Part shown: positions 59,686 through 64,000 of the stretch, piece after piece
Numbering within the stretch: position 1 is the first letter of the stretch
How the letters are laid out: each line of letters starts with the position of its first letter
DNA from: Sclerodactyla briareus
Taxonomy: Eukaryota; Echinodermata; Holothuroidea; Dendrochirotida; Sclerodactylidae
DNA: 64,000 nucleotides
Assembly: GCA_026419785.1 (NCBI GenBank)
Contig: JAODTK010001865.1
Coordinates: 62,001-126,000 of the forward strand
Reading direction: 5' to 3'
Position numbers and translations under genes: made by a program
Notes under the pieces: generated by a model
Told to the model about the DNA's origin: nothing
Databases searched by the model: none
Seen by the model: only the letters and a program-made list of their open reading frames with translations

Positions 59686-60238
59686 GTGCACTGCTAATTA
59701 AATTAGAATTGAAGCATATATACCACCCGATGCTGTGTGCACTGCTTGTTCAAGCATATATACGACCCGACCCGATGGCTGTGTGCACTGCTAATTAATC
59801 CAGAATCAAGGCATATATACCACTGGATGGCTGTGTGCACTGCTAATTAAACCAAAATTGAGGCATATATACCACCCGATGGCTGTGTGCACTGCTAATT
59901 AATCCAGAATCAAGGCATATATACCACCTGATGGCTGTGTGCACTGCTCATTAAACCAGAATCAAGGCATATATACCACCTGATGGCTGTGTGCACTGCT
60001 AATTAAACCATAATTGAGTCATATATACCACCTGATGGCTGTGTGCACTGCTAATTAATCCAGAATCAAGGCATATATACCACTGGATGGCTGTGTGCAC
60101 TGCTAATCAACCAGAATTGAGGCATATATACCACCCGATGGCTGTGTGCACTGCTAATCAACCAGAATTGAGGCATATATACCACCTGATGGATGTGTGC
60201 ACTACTAATCAACCAGAATTGAGGCATATATAGCATTC
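59686..60238 (+). repeat. ~52-bp minisatellite (ggctgtgtgcactgctaatt)
   Basis: About eleven units of ~52 bases, each ggctgtgtgcactgctaatt, then aaccagaattgaggcatata and taccacccgat. Units are well conserved with alternating forms (aatccagaatcaagg / aaccagaattgagg). Not derived from an exon I recognise. Confidence 0.92.
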
Positions 60239-61116
60239 AATGACCTGTACATATCTAAATAAATATATCTGTTGATTACTGCCATTGGATGCACATCAGT
60301 GAATCAGCACATTTCTGAAAAGAGATCCCTCGACCTGTCATATACCAATAATATTTAGGATTAGTCTGCTGTGGAACCAGCAGGCACAATCATTGCGATG
60401 GTTATCAACTGTATTATATAGATGCATTTTTCATCTATATATATTCTTTTTTCTTTCCACATTTTGTATTAATCGCATGCATCTGGATCAGTGTAAATAT
60501 GAGAGCTTGGAATATTTTACTCAAAGTTTCACCAATCATTCTAATACTTTCCAGGCCACCTTCAAATTTGTAGAGCATGGTTGCCTTATTTGTTTAGGCA
60601 GCAAGTTAACCCCACGTTGTAGCTTTGAGCTAGGTGATTAGTTCCCATTGTTCTTGTTGTGTGTCATTCTTAGTATGTTAATAATATCGGGTGCTCATAA
60701 AGTTCTCTTTGACATCAAAGACATGTGATCGAAGCATTCTACTGATGTTGCCCTTGATCACCGTTTGCTTGACCCCCCACCCTCCAATGCACCATTCCAA
60801 TACGTCACTTCATTGTGTCTTCCAGGAGACTTACCAATGGGGCTGTAGCATACAGTGCTAGCTACTTTTCCGAGGTACCCACCTTTACACGGGTATGTGA
60901 AACATTTTCACAGCACTGCGGAATGGTCTAGTTTTGAATGGGCTCTGAACTTGTGAATGAGCCTCTCTTTCAACTTAACAGTCATGCCATCTAGGTATTC
61001 TGTATCCTAATCAGAATTCCCAGCTGGGAAAAAAAATTGAAAAAAAGTAACAGTATTCCTTATCTTAGCCAGGATTGTCCTCCACTTAAGCCATAAAAAC
61101 TCTTATCTCTCTCCAG
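60239..61116. other. Intron, nothing recognised
   Basis: Ordinary intron; ends tcttatctctctccag, a strong acceptor. Confidence 0.5.
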
Positions 61117-61322
61117 CTGCTCCATCAACGCCACCATCCTCCTCCTCCTCTGCTACATCAACTCCAACAGACCTGGACCCAGAGATACCCCCTAAACTTC
61201 CCCCCAAGGTGTCTCATGACATGTCACACACACAGGCAGACATCAGCCCCACCCATAACCCGGTACCACCACCCAAACCAGCTGGAAGTCCAGTCCTCAG
61301 GATCAATCAAGACAACGATGAT
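61117..61322 (+). CDS. DOCK1-like: DOCK exon 23 (proline-rich tail with SH3 ligand)
   Basis: Intact, open exon between ctctctccag and gtaagt. Reads (T)APSTPPSSSSSATSTPTD, LDPEIPPKLPPKVSHDMSH, TQADISPTHNPVPPPKPAGS, PVLRINQDNDD. PPKLPPK contains P-x-L-P-x-K, the ligand type bound by the N-terminal SH3 of Crk; VPPPKPAGSP is a second proline-rich site. DOCK180/Mbc/CED-5 tails use such sites to bind Crk/CED-2, which brings the GEF to adhesion sites. Confidence 0.9.
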
Positions 61323-62535
61323 GTAAGTTTATGAATATTCTCTTACTTTGTGTCTGTGTATGCGTATATGTTGAATGCCCAAACATTTGCATTTCTTCAA
61401 TGAACTGAGAATATGAATTATGTTGAGCATGTGCTATTCCCTTCGTCTTACTATAAATGATCATCAATCATGGAACCTGTCGAGCACCCTCAGAGGTTTT
61501 AAGGTTTCCGAATGTGTAACTGCTGCTCTTTGCACGGCAGCTAGAATCTATAACCCTACAACTCTTTGACACATCATCAGAAACCTTTCACACATATGTC
61601 TGCCATAGAGAAATGGATGGGTTGTGAGGGTGAATGTCCCCACACTACTCTGATGACAGTCCACTACTACCAGATTCTTTTCAAAAACTTCACTGATTTT
61701 TGCATTTCGGAATATGGTGACCGTTTTGGGACCAACTGATATTTTCCCCATAGGACGCTCCCGGGAGCCTATCGCTATAAAGAATGTATGTGGTGATGTG
61801 CTATGTTTAGTGCATTTCCATATTTGAATAAATGATTTGGAATGTACCCTCTTTGAAAATTTCAACAAGCATGTGAGGGTATTATATTAGTTGAAACACT
61901 GAGAATCCTATCAATGCATCAAAAGCAAATGTTGCATTCCTTCCAGCTAAGTGATATTCTCACAATTTTCCATACTCTATGCAGACATTTCCCTAAATAC
62001 ACAACCTGACGATGCCGCATGAGCTAGAGATACAGTTGATCAGTGTTGTTTTTTTGCTGTCAACACACAAGCTATACAGCATATCATTATTGAATGCCCA
62101 AAAAGTTGTTTGGTCAGGTCATAGGAACCCAGTATGGATTCTCAGTTACCCAGGAGTTCTTGTTTCTTATTGTCTTATTCATCATAGCACTATTTTTCAT
62201 TGAAGGGGAAAACTTACCAGTTAATAATTGGTCACAGCTCCGTATTCCACAATGAGTACAAAATGTTTAGGATGCTATAAAAGTAAGAATGATTGCAGTT
62301 TATCTCTGTTCTGCAATGCTCCTGAATTAAAAAAAAAAAAAAACTGAGGGAAGAGAACATAGTGGAGGAGCTGTGAAATGTATCTAAGACAAAACGTTAT
62401 AATTTGAACATTAGTGAGAGGCTTGTATGAATCGTTCTTTAGTATGCGCAACTGCTGGTGTCATCCTATCAAACTGACCCTGCAAAATTTATCTAGTATT
62501 CACAATAAAATAAGCCTTATGCTCCACTGCTCCAG
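61323..62535. other. Intron, nothing recognised
   Basis: Last intron; AT-rich with an A run near 62330-62343. Ends actgctccag. Confidence 0.5.
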
Positions 62536-62625
62536 GAACCACCACCCATTCCAAAGAAGGGCAACTCTCTGAAGAGGAGTACGCTGGAAAGGAAGAGCTC
62601 TGATGAACCACCCCCCAAACCCTGA
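62536..62625 (+). CDS. DOCK1-like: DOCK exon 24, terminal coding exon
   Basis: In the frame carried from exon 23 it reads EPPPIPKKGNSLKRSTLERK then SSDEPPPKP and a TGA at 62623-62625. Two further proline/lysine SH3-ligand-like motifs (PPPIPKK, EPPPKP) resemble the ends of DOCK1 and DOCK5 (family: PPPPPKARKSG-type). Uninterrupted 29 codons. Confidence 0.9.
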   Translation, partial: EPPPIPKKGNSLKRSTLERKSSDEPPPKP

Positions 62626-64000
62626 TGAAGATCTGATGAGGAATCAGCCAGTCAGTCAGCCTGAATCAGAGACTTCCATCAGTTAATCTGGGAGCGTAAC
62701 CAAAATTACAGCGGCTACGAAGAACAAAATCAAGATGGTGATGAGGTTTTGGAGCCAAGCGATTGGCGAACTGATCGTAAGATTCTCATCTATCCGGAGT
62801 CTGCTGCTGAGCTTCTGACACTCTGCTGTGGGGAAGGGTCTCCCCTGAGGCTGTGTGTTAGCTAGTGATAGAATGGAGCTCACTCCAGATCCACTCGATG
62901 AATCTAATTATCTTGATCAAACATGGTGAACAGGACATTATTATGACTGAACCCATGCAGTGTTATCTGGTTGCATTAACATGTATTGTCATTGGTGAGT
63001 CAGCTTGGACAGTCTATTTGGCTGCTCACAACCTGCTGTAAATGGTTCTAGCTTCTGCCAGGAATTATTCTGGTGATGACTGGTTGTCATTAGAATAAAC
63101 ATAGTGAAGTTAGACGTCTAAAGAGGGCTCTGGTCTCAGCTAGGAATTGAACTATTAACAGACTGATACTTACCCAAATGGTTTATCTAGTTGATTGCAC
63201 ATGATGAAGCTGGATATTGTATTATTCTCAACAGCCACCAATGCAGTGGTTCAAATTATGTTAAGCTGCTAACAACTTGCTGGAAATGATCTCACAACTA
63301 GGTTTTACCTGTTTTCAGGTGATAGTCTGATACTATTGGATGTGTTTAATTTTTGATCACACTTGGTGAATCAGACCTCGTACCAATTATTTAGCGGTGA
63401 TGCATTAGTTCAGGAACAGTAGCATTTTAGTCTGTTTATAAGAAAGCTAGACTAGTCACTGTTGGACTGTGAGCATTGTGCTGTGATGCTAGAGTCTAGG
63501 TTTTCCGGTCATAGAGTGATACTCCTCAGATGAAGTGAATCATTCCAGTTAACATGCTACCATTCTCCTTGACTGTGAAGATACAGTGGTTGCAGATACT
63601 CTACTGAGATTGGTTCTGGTTTCAGACCCTGCTCGATTGATTTGCCTGATCGATGACATTGCACTACAATTAAATGATAATTGTGTGTAAGGTAAGCTGT
63701 ACTCCTTCCTATAATAGTCCGGATGGCTCACTAGGCCTCAGTGACCATAATCTGAATGCTCTCAAGGCCATTCAATCAATCAATTTGATCAATGAGTTGA
63801 ATGATTGCAACTCTCTGTACTAGTTTATTGTTGAGTGTTTTTTAGTGTGTTTCGCGTAATCAGCCACACCCCCACCATACAGTTGACACAGGAAAACAAT
63901 CTCCTGCAACCATGACTAATGACTTGGAGAGGAGAGAGTGCATGTGATCTGAACACTTGTGGGTGCCCCACATTGAAGGTTTGAAGCTTCCAATAGCACC
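62626..64000 (+). other. 3' UTR and downstream flank
   Basis: No further coding exon recognised. From about 62900 to 63700 there is weak ~190-base periodicity with phrases such as cttgatcaaacatggtgaa / tgatcacacttggtgaatca and ggttctggtttcag / tggttctagcttctg, suggesting an old diverged tandem repeat. Confidence 0.45.
63094..63099 (+). terminator. Candidate polyadenylation signal AATAAA
   Basis: A canonical AATAAA lies 469 bases after the stop codon, and it is a plausible signal for the DOCK transcript end. A G/T-rich element within 40 bases downstream is not obvious, so it remains a candidate. Confidence 0.4.

Larger units (their letters stand above)
7527..62625 (+). other. DOCK1-like: DOCK1/2/5-type Rac GEF gene, 3' two-thirds
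   Basis: This is one multi-exon gene spread over 55 kb. Its conceptual pieces follow the order of DOCK180-family proteins: helical middle region, DHR-2 exchange domain, then a proline-rich tail. DOCK1/2/5 proteins act with ELMO at the plasma membrane, loading GTP on Rac to drive cell migration, phagocytosis and myoblast fusion. Diagnostic pieces are [62 protein letters not shown] and the tail PPKLPPK. The tail favours DOCK1/DOCK5/Mbc over DOCK3/4. Exons 1 to 24 are listed separately; most junctions show AG acceptors and GT donors. The 5' exons (SH3, DHR-1) are outside the window. Small indels and a few stops interrupt many exons. Confidence 0.93.

Overview
The window looks like nuclear DNA from a marine invertebrate animal, probably an invertebrate deuterostome such as an amphioxus, hemichordate or echinoderm. 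The species guess is weak. It rests on the gene structure, DIRS and hAT elements, a CR1/L2-like LINE and abundant minisatellites. I see no bacterial operons, rRNA genes or CRISPR arrays.

Almost the whole window is one host gene on the + strand: the 3' two-thirds of a DOCK1/2/5-type (DOCK180 / Myoblast city / CED-5) Rac guanine-nucleotide exchange factor. I recognise 23 coding exons plus one tentative exon between 7527 and 62625. They run in family order: helical middle region (exons 1-10, 7.5-25.8 kb), DHR-2 catalytic domain (exons 11-19, 27.5-45.3 kb), then a Ser/Pro-rich tail with a Crk-type SH3 ligand (exons 20-24, 45.8-62.6 kb), ending at a TGA at 62623. The SH3, C2-like DHR-1 and 5' exons must lie left of the window. 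Several exons are intact (11 apart from one stop, 15, 19, 20, 22, 23, 24). Others carry small indels or single stops although splice sites are mostly kept. Residual long-read assembly error explains this better than a dead gene, but a decaying gene is not excluded. The exons for the second part of DHR-2 lobe A were not found.

The most unusual feature is a set of five tandem-repeat arrays, each built from an exon edge of this gene: a 60-bp array carrying the splice acceptor of exon 3 (11.15-12.09 kb), a 111-bp array carrying most of exon 4 plus its donor (13.2-14.9 kb), a 108-bp array carrying the end of exon 6 plus its donor (16.5-19.3 kb), a 180-bp array carrying most of exon 11 plus its donor (27.5-28.5 kb), and a 130-bp array carrying the end of exon 17 plus its donor (43.06-44.3 kb). 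The last two encode parts of the DHR-2 domain.

The introns hold two fossil DIRS tyrosine-recombinase retroelements (about 2.1-7.0 kb and 29.6-37.0 kb, both in sense orientation), a LINE 3' end (8.4-9.1 kb), two hAT-like non-autonomous elements (42.1-42.5 kb with an exact 8-bp target duplication; 27.1-27.4 kb), unclassified long repeats rich in direct AGGTCA repeats (9.9-10.5, 23.0-24.4 and 51.9-53.6 kb), two minisatellites unrelated to exons (54.8-55.3 and 59.7-60.2 kb) and several long G runs on the sense strand. Sequence after 62625 is 3' UTR and flank with one AATAAA at 63094.
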